A stretch of DNA of 64,000 nucleotides from Hippophae tibetana. Taxonomy: Eukaryota > Streptophyta > Magnoliopsida > Rosales > Elaeagnaceae. Position 1 is the first letter of the stretch; each line of letters begins with the position of its first letter. Of this stretch, positions 23,788-37,000 are shown piece after piece. Made by a program: the position numbers and the translations under genes. Below the pieces are notes generated by a model, which searched no databases, had not been told where the DNA came from, and saw nothing but the letters and a program-made list of their open reading frames with translations. Location of the stretch: positions 62,404,938 through 62,468,937 of the forward strand of contig CM072812.1 of the NCBI GenBank assembly GCA_037013495.1. The letters are read 5' to 3'.

Positions 23788-26700
23788 AGTACCCATGAAG
23801 AAAACAAAAGAAAGAATACCCTACCGATCTATCTAGAATTTGGTCCATGAATGGTAGAGAAAAATTATCATTTCAAGTTTCTTTTTTTTCTTGCAAAAAT
23901 CCATGCATACTCTCCAACCCATAATAGTTCGTGTAGGTGCCAAATTATTTGATTCATTTTCCACCTCAATTATTCCCCCTTTCTTTGATTCATAATTCAC
24001 TAGGCTCACCTATTAACTATCATTTAATGGATATATTATTCCTATGAACAACCATTTAACCACTTCTTTATTCGTAACCTTCTTCATGATTGGGTTTAAT
24101 ATATGTTGAGAATATCTAGTGATCTTAGTATCTTCTTCTAGCAAGATTTTTGAAAGAAAATTGATGTGCTTATGCCTTTGATGTCTGTAATGGACTAGCC
24201 TATAGGTTTCAAAAATTTCCTTAATATACCAAACAACTTTGCTTCCTTTTCTTGATTCAAGTTAGATGAGATAATAACTAGAAGTTTCTCCCCGTCACTT
24301 AAAAATGCATAGCATAGATGGCTAGGTATTGGTTTAAGATCAAGCAAGGGTGGTTCCGCTTTGATGGTTTTAGTTTAGTACATATCTCAGGACACTCTAT
24401 AACATCATTACAAACACATATAGGAGAGCTAGCTTCTAAAAATTTCACATAATTAACTATGTTAATTTTTTCTCAAAGAGTTTTTATTCTCAATTCCAAA
24501 ATAACTTGTATGATCATCATGCAAAATAGTTTCATCATGCATAGCATCTTATGTTAGAAATGCAAGTGTGAATTTTGGGGAATTTTTAACATTGTTTGGT
24601 CGATATACCAAAGGGTCTCGATCGATCGAGCCATGTATTTCAAAAGTCTAAAGATTCCTTAAGCTGATTATGTGTTCCAAAGTAATTGTCATGAAAATCA
24701 TCAATTGTGTTAATAGAATTAGAAATCACAAATTCTAATTTATCACTAGGATATATTTCAATATGCACATTGTTGGCTAATCAATCAATAACATATATGC
24801 TAAAACAATCATTGACATTATCATTATAAGGAAACTTGATTATGTTAAAGACATTAAATGTTATCTTTTCATCTTGCATTGTCATGGTGAGCTCACCTTT
24901 TGGTCATCAGTGAGAGCTCTTCCTACGGCTAAGAATGAATGGCCAATGATAATGGGGATGTCACAATCCTTCTCCATATCAATCATAACAAACTTTACAA
25001 GAAAGATGAACTTATATATCTTAACTAATAAATTTTCTACCAAACCTTATGATTGATCTATCCACCATTTTTAATGTTACAAATGTGATTTAACTTAACC
25101 TATTCCTAACATTTTGAAAATAGAAAGTGGCATGAGGTTTATGCTAACTCCCAAATCATAGAGTGCCTACACAAAATGGATATTACTAATAGTGCAATGG
25201 AAACCAAAGCTATCTAGATCTATTATTTTAGTGGTACCTTTTTTTTATCTAGAATGGAATTACAACCGTCAATCAAGTTTATGGTTTCATGGTCACCTAG
25301 TATTCTTTTCTTGACAGAATGTCTTCTAGGAAATTGTCATAGGAGTGGATTTTCTAATGTGCATCTACTAAAGGTATGTTAATATGTATGCAATATTTGA
25401 GGAAAAGGTATAGTGAGAATGTAGACATTAAATTTCGTGGGGGATTTCACTTAATCATTAACATTTTCTTTTTCTACATCATTTGGTTTGGATACTTCTA
25501 CTGCCATTTTCACTTCCAAGACTTTACCACTTCTCAAGGCTATATCTTTATAATTTTCTTTACTCTTTGGGTATATTTCTATATCACTTGGGAGGTTACC
25601 TTGGGTTCTTTGACTGATAGTTTTAGGTAGTCAACCTATTTGAATTTCTAATTTTGGATTAGATGGTCATTGACTTGTTTCAAGACTATTTACTATGGTT
25701 TTCATAAATTAATATATTCTCTCATAATTTCCACCAAATCCTATATATTTCCTTAGTCGTAGGTTTATTTCCTTGATTTGTAGATGTTGTTGTTTTAGTT
25801 GTTGGAAACCTGGTGGTAGGAATGCTTGGCAATTAAACTAGTTACACTTTGATTGTTGTTCCATGAAAATTAGGATTGTTTTTCCAACTTGGATTGAAAG
25901 TGTTGAAATATGGGTTCCCTTTTTTATTTCGGTTGTTAACATAATTCATAACTTCAGGAACATTTCCACATACTTCACTGGAATAGGATCCATTATAGTA
26001 CTCACAACCAATAAATAGACGTTGACTAATATTTACCCAACTAATCCAATATCCAACTTCTTAGACAATCCTAACAATAAAACATTAATTTGATCTTGCA
26101 ATGTTATAAAGGTATCCATATTTACTACTCTTGCTACTTTATTTTGGTTAAGACTATACACATACCATTGAAAGCTATTGGAGGTTATGTAACAGTAACC
26201 AAGTAGGAAGACCATGATGTGAGAATTTCCTAATACCTCTTTAAAATGTTCATATGCTTCATAAAAAGATTCACCATCAAATTTTTGAAAAGAGGTGATG
26301 AAATTAATAGATTTGATTGTCTTTAAAGGTGGAAAATACATAGCAAAAAATTTCTCCCAAATAGTAATGGATCTTGTTGGTAGTGATAGAAATCAAGCCT
26401 TAGCTTTGTCCCCTAGTGAGAAAGGGAACAAAAAAAGTCATATTGCATCGTTAGAAACACCAATCATCTTGAAAGTGTCATAGATTTCCAAACTATTTGA
26501 AAGTTAGGACCATCATTAGCTAGTCCCCCAAACTATTTTTCCTATACCAATTGAATGACCATTGGCTTGAGTTCAAATTTGTTAGCATTTATATTCGATC
26601 TATATAGAAGATTGGCTTCCATTCACTTGTGGTATAGAAAATTTCCTTCAATATTTGAGGAATTTGATTGCTTCTAGATTATTATATTCTACCATAATTC

Positions 26701-26840
26701 TTTGTTGACGATGTGGTAGTCTTTTTCTTCTTAACCGATGTAGATTTCTTTCTATCTTGAGATCAAAAGGTTCAAGATTATCACCTGTCAACCAAGGCAT
26801 ATGACATAAGCACGAAAAAAAAATTAAAAGATCCAAACTA
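23788..26840 (-). pseudogene. Gypsy-3 gag, protease and RT N-terminus
   Basis: Minus strand: gag at 26,341-26,033 contains ITSFQKFDGESFYEAYEHFK, the retrotransposon-gag core of Athila/Tat-type elements. Protease near 25,180-25,060 reads ALYDLGVSINLMPLSIFKML (active-site DLGAS changed to DLGVS). A conserved box IPIIIGHSFLAVGRALTD follows at about 24,950. RT begins near 24,010 (KKGGIIEVENESNN..., TRTIMGWRVCMDF) and runs to LPFMDQILDRSVGYSFFCFL and then stops at the LTR-2 border. The strand, order and motif style are clear, and frames are broken throughout. Confidence 0.8.
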
Positions 26841-26898
26841 GGGTAGTAACATCCGTTATTGATATCCTTTACAAATTAATCAAACTCCCCAACAATGA

Positions 26899-28242
26899 TG
26901 CTAAGCACTAATCACAAGTGCAAGGGTCTTGCAATAAATATTGTATTTTTAAGAACGAAAAGAGATCCCACAGATAGTTCAATTGCTTTGTAGCTGAGTA
27001 CTAATTAAATATTAAGGTGCAGAAACTTACTAAGCTAATAACTAAAATTACTAAATTACCAAGTAGACAAATATTTTAAAAATATCTAGGAACCTTAATC
27101 CCCTATTATGTTGCACCATTTATTTATCATTAAAATCATAAAATCAATTGCATTGAGCCTAACATACAATTCTTCTTTCAAGTAAACTATGTACCATATA
27201 GTAAATAATTGGATCACACTTTCATGCCAATCAAAATATATAATACTCATTAAGAATGCAATTATTAATCTCATACATATCTACATAGAAACAACATGCA
27301 TATTATTTAAACATGAGAAACAATGAAATAATTTTCTTGAATCTTTCTAATTGCCTCTATAGACAAATTGTTGGTCAAACAATTAATAGCATGAAAATAA
27401 GATTAACTAATATGAAATAAATAACAATCATAATGGATTTAAAACAATCAATTCACATAGTAGAAAATAAGATTCATAAGACCCATGGATAATAAAATCT
27501 ACACTCAACACATCTTGATCAAATTCCGAAGATCAATATAAAAATGGGAAATAACAAAAGATGAAGAAATAAATAAATAAATACAATCAATCTCTTGATT
27601 TGCATTGGCTCCATCTTTAATCTCTTTCAATCTCCTTGCTCTAATTGATAGTTCCTTTCCTTGCTATAAGTACATTTCTTTAGATATTTATATATGTCTA
27701 TCTCTATTTCTCTCTATGAATTTTATATGTATTGTGGCCTCCTAATAATGTTTAAATGGGTTGAAAAATGTTCTAATTTGCTCAAGAATCATATCAAATT
27801 CCATCCAATACAAAAAATAAATAGTTTCATGTAAAAATAAGGCTAATGCATCAATTTTTGCTCCACTCAATTGATTTAAGTATGTCATCATTTTAATGGA
27901 GAGTGCTCGATCAATGCTAGACCAATCTAATCCATCTAGATTGATCGATACCTTTTTCGATGGATATAATAATTCCTTTTGTTCATTAGCATAGTTCCCT
28001 ACTTCCTCAATTGATACTCAATTGATCAAGTCCTTTCTTGATCTATTGATAAATGACTTGATCTATCTAGCCGTTTTTTATCCTGAATTGTCCCAATTTT
28101 CATATTTTTACTCAGTTTGATATTATTTCACTTACATTAACATGATTAAGAATAAGATAGCTCTTTTAAACAACATTTATCCCAAACAAGACAAATATTT
28201 AGCTTAAAGTGGCTAAATAACACTACTTTTATAGAGTTATCA
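26899..28242 (-). mobile_element. LTR of Gypsy-3 (about 1,344 bp) with primer-binding site
   Basis: The minus strand starts TGATAACTCTATAAAAGTAG at 28,242 and ends ...TTAGTGCTTAGCA at 26,899. TCATTGTTGGGGAGTTTG follows directly, a decayed GGCGCCATTGTTGGGGA-type primer site used by Athila/Tat elements. GATCGATC-like motifs occur at 27,905-28,080. Gag follows downstream and integrase of the same lineage lies immediately upstream, so one LTR stands between two internal regions. Confidence 0.65.
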
Positions 28243-30836
28243 CACTTCCAAACATTTATCCCAAATCCACATCTGAGCATACTTTTCATTAGCATGCAAT
28301 TGATCTTTTCTTCAATAACTTAGTGCATCCTTTTTGATATTTTTTATTTCTTTCTTTCCACATTTATTTTCTTTTTCATTTTCTTTGTAACTCAACACCC
28401 CAAAATTTATTTTAAGTTTATTTATTTTCTTTCTATTTGGAAAGTAGTGTTGAGAGTTTACTTCTCTTTTTATATTATTTTTTTATTTTTGGATGCATCA
28501 TGTTTCTTGTAATTATTTAACATTTTCATGATTTTACATTTAAAGGTAATACATTTAGGTTAGGCTTCAGTGTGGTTTAAAGACATAAAGGTATCAAATT
28601 AAGTTAAAGTAATTGACTAATATTTTATATATATATATATATATATTGCTTGAAAGGCTCAATCAATCCAACTAAAAGTAAATATTATCTAGGATTTTGC
28701 CTCAAGAGATGATCAAATAGATTCTAAAGCAAAGAAGAATCATATCATATAAAATTACTCACACTGAATGTTTTCCAAATAGACGCATCAAACAATCAAT
28801 CACATCAATTATGCATGTATAATGCATTATTTCAATTATAAATAAGCAAGCATACCACATGGTTAATATACTCATTACAATAGTTATATGTCAGATTCAT
28901 TATTATCGTTAAGACAACCATTTCTATCATTGAATTCATGCATCTCATATCAAGTTACTTGTATTTGATTTCAACATATTTATCAATTTAAACCCATATA
29001 TAAAAAAAACATCCTAAAAATAAAAAAATAAAAAAATAAGAAGTTAAACAACATAGTAACTAAATTAAAGATGATAAATTAATAGTTGAAATAGAGAATG
29101 AAATTTCCTCCCCAACACATGAGCTACACATTATCCCAAATGTGCAAATAGTTAATTAAAGTAATGAAAATTAAAGAAAACTTCCATGATAGTACCACAA
29201 GGTGCATTATCACCAAAGCTTTTCTAAGTATTGTGTCATTTCCCTCTACTCTTTATTCCCTACAAAGATATAAAAAAAATAAGTAATAAAAATGTTGGGT
29301 TGTCTCCCAACAAGTGCCACATTTAATGTCCTTAGATAGATGAATCCACAAATTTCTATGGTACATCAACTAATGTGATTGATGCTACTTCCTTTACTCG
29401 AGGAGCTCAATAGTGGTTCTTCACTCAGTGCCTATTGTCCATAATTTTTTCTTTCTAATTGTTTTGAAGTTCAATGGCTCCATGGCTTGTGCACCATAGT
29501 ATGACATATGGTCCTTACTATCTACTTTTAAGCTATATAGAAAATAACTTGAGTCTTGAATTGAATAGCAATACATTTTTCCACAACTTAAATTGACGGT
29601 TTCAAATGCATTTATCATGCAATTATTTTTCCTTTTCTTTGTACAATTTAGCATTTTTGTAGGAAAGTTATCATAACATGTCAAGTTCATCCAATTGGAG
29701 CATTTTCTTCTCACTGGGATGTTCAATGACATATTCAAATTTTTCAAAGCCCAATAGGCTTTATGTTGCAACACTACCAATAGATGGAAAACTTTCCCAA
29801 AGATCAATCTATAAGGAATTGTGCCAATAGGTGTTTAAATGCAGTTCAGTATGCCTATAAGGCATCATCTAACCTTGCTTCCCAATCCTTTCTAAATGTG
29901 CTTGCCATTTTCTCCAAGATTCTCTTTACTTATCTATTCAAGACTTCCACTTGGCACTTGTTTGAGGATGGTAAAGGATAGATATTTTATGTTTCACTTC
30001 ATACTTAGCTAGTAGTGAACTAAAGATTTTTTGGAAAAATGACTACTTCCATCGCTAATAATTCTCAAAGGTGTTATGAATCGAGTAAAAATATTTTTCT
30101 TTAGGAATTTTAGAACAACCTTGGCATCAAATGTAGAACTAGAGATGGATTTTACCACTTGGAGACATAATCTATGGCCACTAATATGTTTTGGTTACCA
30201 AAGAATGGTGGGAATGGTCCCATGAAGTGAATGCCCCATACATCAAATAATTCAACCTTAAGAATGTTATTCAATGTCATCTCATCTATTTTAGATATGT
30301 TACCCACTTTATGGCATCTATCACCCTTTAAACTTACAAGAGAGCATCTTTAAAAATAGTAGGTCAATAGAAATAGTAATGACACTCCTTAGATGTTGTT
30401 CTTATGCTTTAAAATTAGACTCCATACTCTGAACTATGGTAGTGGTGTAGAACACTTTCAACCTCCTCATAAGGGATACATTTTCATAAAATGCCATCAC
30501 TTCCTTCTTTGAACATATAATGATAATCCAAAAAGTATGACTTTGCATCATGAAATAATTTCTTATTTTATTGCCACTATAATGATTTTTGGAAGTAAGG
30601 AAATTTTCTATGCTTGCAAACAATGGGATATTTACTTATGCTTATTTAGCCATCACTTTGACTCCATTTTCTAACCTTGAGAGGAGATCCACCAAATGTT
30701 TGGTACCCACTTTTTCCCAAATCTCTAGATCAAATTCTTGCAAAAGTAGCACTATTGTATCAGTCTAGGTTTTCCATATTTCTTTGTTATAATATAATTG
30801 ATGGTCAAAAAATCCATGTAGATGACACTAAGTAGG
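28243..30836 (-). pseudogene. Gypsy-3 RNase H and integrase with 3' untranslated region
   Basis: The minus strand from 30,836 shows an RNase H piece (YIITKKYGKPRLIQ, then a FGKKWVPN-like segment). A linker follows (30,623-30,402: YSGNKIRNYFMMQSHTFW), then integrase (29,807-29,421: MIFGKVFHLLVVLQHKAYWA, FETVNLSCGKMYCYSIQDSS), matching the Athila-type integrase C-terminus. 28,243-29,400 is AT-rich non-coding with a TA microsatellite. No functional frame remains. Confidence 0.75.
28627..28647. repeat. (TA)n microsatellite
   Basis: About ten TA units. Similar tracts occur at 14,716-14,732, 18,311-18,328, 31,953-31,972 and 38,659-38,680. Confidence 0.9.
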
Positions 30837-32465
30837 TGATGAGTGCTAAAAAAGCACTATTATAAATGATTTATTTTCATTTAAATGAAATAAGTAAATT
30901 TAAATTTTCATGATTTTATCATAATTTAAGCAAATCTATGTTTTCATAATAACGGGAACATTCTAATGTTTTCATGCATCTTTGGCTTTAAAATTGATTC
31001 AAAAGATCAACACTTGAAGAATCATACCTGAAGCACTCATTTTCAAATTAGAATAATAAAATAGTAATACATGTAAAGCTTACATGTGATCTAACATATT
31101 TGTAAAGGAAAAAACAATAAAGAAAGTGAAGAAATTAATATAGTTTAACTTGATCCATGGCATGGATGAGTGATGGCCGTGACGTGATCTTTTCTAGAAA
31201 ACTTTAGACAAACTAAAACAAGATGCAAGCAGTGGCATGAATAAATATGGGTCGTGACATGTGAATATTTCTCCCTCATAATAAAATTTTCTTTCATATT
31301 TTCAACTATAAATATAACTCATTTTCTATTATTTCAACACACTAGAATCATAGAATAGAATAGAATATTTTTGTAGTTTATAATTGTTTTTCCCTTACTA
31401 TACGTAGGAGTAGTTTTAGGGTAGATTTTAGTTTAGCTATCCAATACCATGTAAAGATATAGAGAGAAAACCCTCCAATTGTAAAGATGATCCAAGGATT
31501 TGAAGAAGATAGTGACAACCCATTTAAAAATCTTGAATTATTTTAATCAAGAAGAGGTAACTTTATTGTTATATCTTTTATTTCTCTTTGTAATCTGTAT
31601 GTGGAATTTTAGTTTCTGCTTCCAATGAATGGAAGAATTATTTTGTAATTCAAATACAAAAAAGTTTAGATTTATTTTGTTTTCATAATCGTACGATCCT
31701 TAATCATAAATTAATGATATGCCAAGTCTTGGTTTATGATTAAAGAAAATATTTTAAAACTAAGCATTAGATACATCATATGTGCTTAGTTGTTCAAAAT
31801 GAATAAGAGTCAATTTTAATTTCATTGATTTGTATTAAATGGGATGGTTGAAAAATAATTTTAATTATAAAGAATGTATCTATCTTAGATTTATCAATTT
31901 TTAATCACAAGCTCGACCAAGGAAAGTTATCAATTAATTAAATATCTTGGTGTATATATATATATATATATATCATTAGTTTACCAATTAATGAATTTCA
32001 ACCACACTTAAGGAAGAATTGAATAATTGTTTATCATTGGAAACTCACCATGATTATAAGGAGTTTTATTTAAAAATAAATTAAACTAGTATAATCTAAC
32101 TTATGTTTAAATCATTTATTTTTTATGCTCGTAAGGGTTATGCTTACTAAAATCTCATACATATTCATCATCCTAGGCTCAACTTATTTTTATTGCTTTT
32201 ATTTATCGTTTTAATTTATTGGTTTAATTTATCTACTTTTTATTTACTTGCTTCTTTTGAATGTTAATTTAATTTAGAATTTACATTTACATTCGTTCAA
32301 ACCATTAATTTGTTAGAATATTTAGGATTTTTTTCTAACTAAATTAGAGAATTAATTTAACTTTTTAAAACCACCGTGATTCCTAAAAGACTATCTTGGG
32401 AGTATACTTATCATTTATTACAAGTGATTCGTGCACTTATAAGATTTTTATAAATAAAAAAATTG
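30837..32465 (+). mobile_element. LTR (about 1.63 kb), plus strand (LTR-3)
   Basis: It begins TGATGAGTGCTAAAAAAGCA (same palindromic start as LTR-1 and LTR-2), has a TATA box (TATAAATA 31,309-31,316), and ends with GGGAGTATACTTATC, GTGATTCGTGCACTT, TTTATAAATA and AATTGATAATCA. AGTTTTGGTGTATCAAG follows, which may be a decayed primer site. It interrupts the RNase H of Gypsy-3 at its left edge. No gag is recognisable to the right. The 3' boundary is approximate. Confidence 0.7.
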
Positions 32466-33689
32466 ATAATCAAGTTTTGGTGTATCAAGTTTTCACGATA
32501 TTATCGAGAAATGAACCTGGGTCACCCGCATTGACAATGTAGATTCTAGATTGAGAATGGAGTAAAAGTTACAATAATTTGGGCAATTTTAAATATTTTT
32601 AATATGCATGGATTTGCATGTATTTTCTTTTACTTAGTTTATTTATTGGTTTCTGGATAGCTAGGTTCATTTTTAATTTATTTACAAAACTATCATGTCT
32701 TTAGTTGATTGAAAGTAATTCATTGAGTATTTTTTACCGTTGGATTAATGTCTTAAATATGTAATGAAATGTTGTGATAATTAGTTTTTTTTTGTCATAG
32801 TTTTTGTTTCATACTTGAATGATTGAGATTCAAGTAAACCCAAAATAGGTGTTTAGGAATCAAATAGTGGACATTAGCTTGTAAGAATATTTTGAGCCTA
32901 TAATCTTTTCATTCGCAATGATAATATTTTTCTACTCTTTTAAATACTCTTCTTATTAATTCAAATTGTTAGTTGATCTCTATAGGTTTTATATTAAATA
33001 TTAGGATTTTTAACATCTAATCAAGTGTCATGTATTTATTTTTATTGCTTAAATTGAATTATTTGAGTAAAATTTAAAGTGTATGCTATTTTTTTCATGC
33101 ATATATTTCAAAAAAGATATATATTTGGGGTTCCCTAAAGCCAACATAAAAAGAGCCAAATTAGTTACTCACCAAATCATAAAAATATGTACAATGTGTA
33201 TATGGGTCCACTCCCTATATGTGTGTGTGTGTATAAGAGTAGGTAAAAAAAGAGAAAAATGAATAGTATAACTAAATACTATAACCCCAAAAGTGCTTCA
33301 AAGTTATGAAAATGGTTATTACAAAAGAAAGATAGGAAATAAATCCCCTTCAAGTCATTGTATTTTCGTTCATCTCTAAGGCACACTTAAAAATTTTCTT
33401 GATAATTTTGATTGATGCATGAAATAGTATGTGATTTCTTCATAAATCCTTTCATTTGATTCTTTTCATAAGATAAATATTATGCATTATTTTGAGCTTT
33501 TTTTCTTAAAACATATGCCAACCTATTAGATCATTTATTTTCATAACATTTATTCGCATATAAATGTTTTGAGTGCTTGAACCCATAGGATCAAAGTAAT
33601 ATTGAGAGTATAACTTGTGAGTATTAGAGTTAAAGCAAATTCATATTTCTAACATAAAAATTGAGTGAGTCAGTATTGATACATTTTTT
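32466..33689. other. AT-rich interval, possible remnant of LTR-3 internal region
   Basis: No coding region recognised on either strand. It contains a short GT microsatellite near 33,220-33,234 and low-complexity AT runs. The neighbouring LTRs suggest retroelement-derived non-coding DNA. Confidence 0.35.
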
Positions 33690-33965
33690 ATATGGAATAT
33701 GAATTTTTTAATTAAAGAATATATCTATCTTAAGTTTATCAATTTGTAATCTCAAACTTGACCTAGGGTAGTTATGAACTAATTGAAAATTTTGGTATAT
33801 ATATAAATATATTTCTTTGGTTTACCAATTAATCAATTTTAACCTCGATCAAGGAATAATTGATTATTATTGAAAATTCACCATGATTATAAGGAGTTTT
33901 ATTTTAAAAGAAATTAAACCAATAAAATATAGCTTATAATTAAATTATTTAAATTGTTCTGTCCA
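33690..33965 (+). mobile_element. Left half of an LTR split by CACTA-A (LTR-4 left)
   Basis: It aligns with 31,850-32,120 of LTR-3 (shared AAAGAATATATCTATCTTA..., TTTACCAATTAAT, CACCATGATTATAAGGAGTT). It stops at 33,965, and the continuation is found at 63,072. Confidence 0.8.
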
Positions 33966-34600
33966 CACAACTACAATAGTGACATTTGGTCTTGCAAATT
34001 TAGCACTCTTTTTAAAAATGGAGGCCTTAGGATTTCGATCACGGTCCAATAAAACCCTTGATCATAGTGTATACATATAGTCACAGTTTCTATCAATAAC
34101 TATGTAAGTTAGATTACAAATATTACTTAAAAATAAACACAACTTATAGCCACAATTATTAAATAAAATTCAACTAATTAAAGTGATATAGGCACAGTCC
34201 ATTTAAAATTGAGACCAAATAATATATTGTGTGTATTATTATTAAAAAATAAAAAATCACTTTACAATTTTTTTATTTCCTCTTATTTTTTATTTTTCAT
34301 TTTTCACAAACTTACTCTACAATTGTTTTAATTTCCCTCACTATTTCCTTCTCAATTTTTCATTTCTAATTTATTTATTTAGAAAGCTCCAACTATGTGA
34401 TTCCTCTGTCTCCCTAACTTGCCTCTAGCCTAACCCTAGTCACATGCCTCTCATTCCCAACCATCTATCGACAACCTCCAACTTGACCTATTCATTTGGC
34501 CTCCATAAAGCAAATGATGAATGAGTGTTACACTAATTACTTCATCCATAAGGTTACTAACTTGAAGATTTGAATTCAAGTGAGAAGCATTCCTTCATTT
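33966..34600. repeat. Left subterminal region of CACTA-A
   Basis: It contains diverged copies of the family's subterminal motif (AGTCACAGTTTCTATCAATA, TATAGCCACAATTATTAAAT, GGCACAGTCCATTTAAAATT). A T-rich tract (34,255-34,400) follows that mirrors the tract beside the CACTA terminus at 4,050-4,110. Confidence 0.6.
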
Positions 34601-34612
34601 GGACTCCAAATC

Positions 34613-35033
34613 ATTGATGTTTCCCTGCCAAGCAAGCTCTAACAATTAATCATTGAGTTTCACTCCTTATCGAAACCCATCGACCATGTTAAGTGGTTTA
34701 TTGCAATACTCAAGTCTTTTTCCATTGTTTTATGAATCATTTCAAGTTGACTCGAAGTAGGTCATAGCTTGCACTATCCAAGTGTAGTTGGAAGTGAAGA
34801 TGGATAAGGTAGTTCGAATAAGGTTTGCTATAGATAGTTGCTCAAAGATAATCAGAGGGTTTCGCTCTTTTTTGATGTCTATGCTTGATAGGGTTGTACC
34901 AGATGAGGTATTAAAGGTTAAGACAAAAGCTTTAGTGGCTAACCAAGTAGGAAAAGTGCCTTTTGATACATTTCCTTCCTTGGTTATTACTATGGATGGA
35001 ATTCAGGCCAAGGGTAGCTATATTGAAGCTCAG
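34613..35033 (+). pseudogene. Captured fragment of quinolinate synthase (SufE-NadA type)
   Basis: Plant quinolinate synthase is a plastid NAD-biosynthesis enzyme with an N-terminal SufE domain fused to NadA. The plus strand reads LPSKL-stop-QLIIEFHSLSKPID, a frameshift near 34,690, then LLQYSSLFPLFYESFQVDSK, VIACTIQV-stop-LEVKMDK (SufE Cys in the ACTIQV context, Trp of QVW now a stop). From 34,800 comes IRFAIDSCSKIIRGFRSFLM and LDRVVPDEVLKVKT. KALVANQVGKVPFDTFPSLV and ITMDGIQAKGSYIEAQ follow, the start of the NadA part. A stretch expected between VKT and KALVA is absent. The fragment ends at CAG|GTTAGC (35,033/35,034), a good splice donor, and Gypsy-2 starts 32 bp later. At least three stops and one frameshift make it a pseudogene. 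Family identification is from memory of the protein. Confidence 0.65.
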
Positions 35034-35065
35034 GTTAGCATTGTTTTTGAATAATACTGACCAAG

Positions 35066-35440
35066 TGTCGAGGTAATCGGATGCCTTAAATATGAATATT
35101 TGGACATATGGATCGACCAATAGTTCGCCCTAAGCCTAAGTGATCACCTCAAGCCTAAGTGAAAAACTCCCTCCAAGCCCGAAAGAGGTCAGTCCTAGAA
35201 GACCACTCTCCCTACAAGGTCGACCACCAGCTCGAGCTAAGGTTGACCTCAATACATAGAAAATGGTATGTATGATACCAATTGTAACCCTCTGACACCC
35301 CTATATATGTACCAATTATATGATCGACATATGTACATATGATGTTCTATAAATTGAAGAGCCTCTTCTAGAATCCACGTTTAGTCAATTATCTTAACTT
35401 CTCTCAAAGTTTTCTCTCTGTAAATCAAGTCAACCCTAAA
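35066..35440 (+). repeat. 5' LTR of Gypsy-2
   Basis: It starts near TGTCGAGGTAATC and ends near CAACCCTAAA. AATTTGATGCCATCATGGG follows, a decayed TTGGCGCCGTCTGTGGG-type primer site. It aligns with 56,523-56,863. Boundaries are good to several bases. Confidence 0.75.
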
Positions 35441-35639
35441 AAATTTGATGCCATCATGGGCCTCAAATTTTTAGGTCAAGCTTAAGTTTCTAACCCCGTA
35501 CTTCTTAGGATTTACTCTGAGTCTTGAAAGAAGCTTGGAAAATCTATCATGCTTTGTTCAAAAGATGCACCTAAGACCCAAACCATTTAAGACACATCAA
35601 TATGGTGGGAACATGCGCTAGTAGGTATTTAAAATTGGC

Positions 35640-37000
35640 CTACAAGGAAATGAGGACAACTTAGAAAGATGTAGCACCACCCTTCGATGAGGTTATAGCA
35701 TAAGAGAACTTGAATCCCTAAGAGATGGCTCGCCAACTTCTAGAATTGAGAAAGGAACTCAAGGAAACTAGAAGAGAAAATAGGGCACTACGGTCCCAGT
35801 CATAGGGAAAGGCCCTAGATGACCAAGCAGCATACCCAATTAAAAGAAACATAGCATGAACAGGTCAGCCAAAGCCACCCCACTCAGAGTTAAGGGATGA
35901 AAGGAATCCCCTTTCTAGCTTAGCAAGACCTAGGAAAAAACAATGGGTTATGGAATAAAAGAGTTGGGAGGAACAATTTCAAGCATTGCATGAAGCCAAT
36001 AAGAAGAAAGACCAAGCTTTGAAGGTAACCAATGAGAAAAATGAGAAAGATATAGCTTTTTTTAATGTGGATAGGGATTGTAAGCAATTGTGTATCTCCC
36101 TATTTTGTGATAATATAGAAAATGGTGAACTTCCATCCAAGTTCAATGCCCTCAAATTCCATGATTATTTTGGGACAAAGGACCCAGTAATGCACGTGCA
36201 ACAATTTAAAATATCCATGGATCCCATAATCTTAACATAGGGAAAAAGAGATTCTACGATGTGCTAACTGTTCATAGCTACTCTATGTGAGAGTGCCCAA
36301 AAATGGTTCAATAACTTGACACCCCAATCCATAACCTTTTTTCCACAGTTCGCTAGGCTCTTTATTACAAACTACGCTTGTAACAAGCCCTTGAGAAAAT
36401 AATCACACCATATTTTTCTCAATTGTTTAGGATTGGGGAGAATCCACCGAGGAGTACATGAAGCAATTTCGAGAGCAAAAATTGGAAATCTCTAATTGTT
36501 CTAACTTTATATCTATAGAAGCCTTCTGAAGAGGTCTCCCAAAGAATCATGATCTAATTGTAGAATTAACCAAGATAGTGCCTCTTACTTTGGAGGAAGC
36601 TTATGGAAAGGTAAGAAATTTTGTCAACCTGGAGAGAAAGCTAGGCCAGGTTAAAGATCAACAAACTAACATGGAGGCAATGGCAGACAAAGAGAAGAGA
36701 AAGATGAGTCTAGATAGGGAACATAAAAAAAATGCTTCACATCAAATAATAGATTGGCCAAACAATGGTTAAGAAATAGAGGACCTCCGGGAAGGTCACT
36801 TTCTCCCTTCAAAGATCCTCCCTTGAGAGTAAATCTAGTCCAAGATGTGATGAGAATGGAGGAGGAACCCAATGTCATATGGCCACCCAAGATGAAATCC
36901 TCACTTAGGGACACATCTAAATGGTGTACCTTCTATAAATATGTGGTCCACAATACAAAAAACTGTAGACACCTCAAGAAGGAGATATAGGAGTTACTAG
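35640..37000 (+). pseudogene. Gypsy-2 gag
   Basis: The frame includes NGELPSKFNALKFHDYFGTK and DPVMHVQQFKISMDPI (36,120-36,235), then AQKWFNNLTPQSITFFPQFA (36,298-36,357), the retrotransposon-gag core. PLTLEEAYGKVRNFVNLE follows at 36,580. A terminal knuckle-like CTFYKYVVHNTKNCRHLKKE (36,928-36,987) has Cys/His spacing as in Tat gag. Stops and frameshifts occur between these pieces. Gag would package element RNA. Confidence 0.8.

Noticed and set aside
34788..35054. Quinolinate synthase fragment as an intact small gene
   Set aside because: The open stretch is only the undamaged part of a longer fragment with upstream stops and a frameshift, and its last residues read into an intron.
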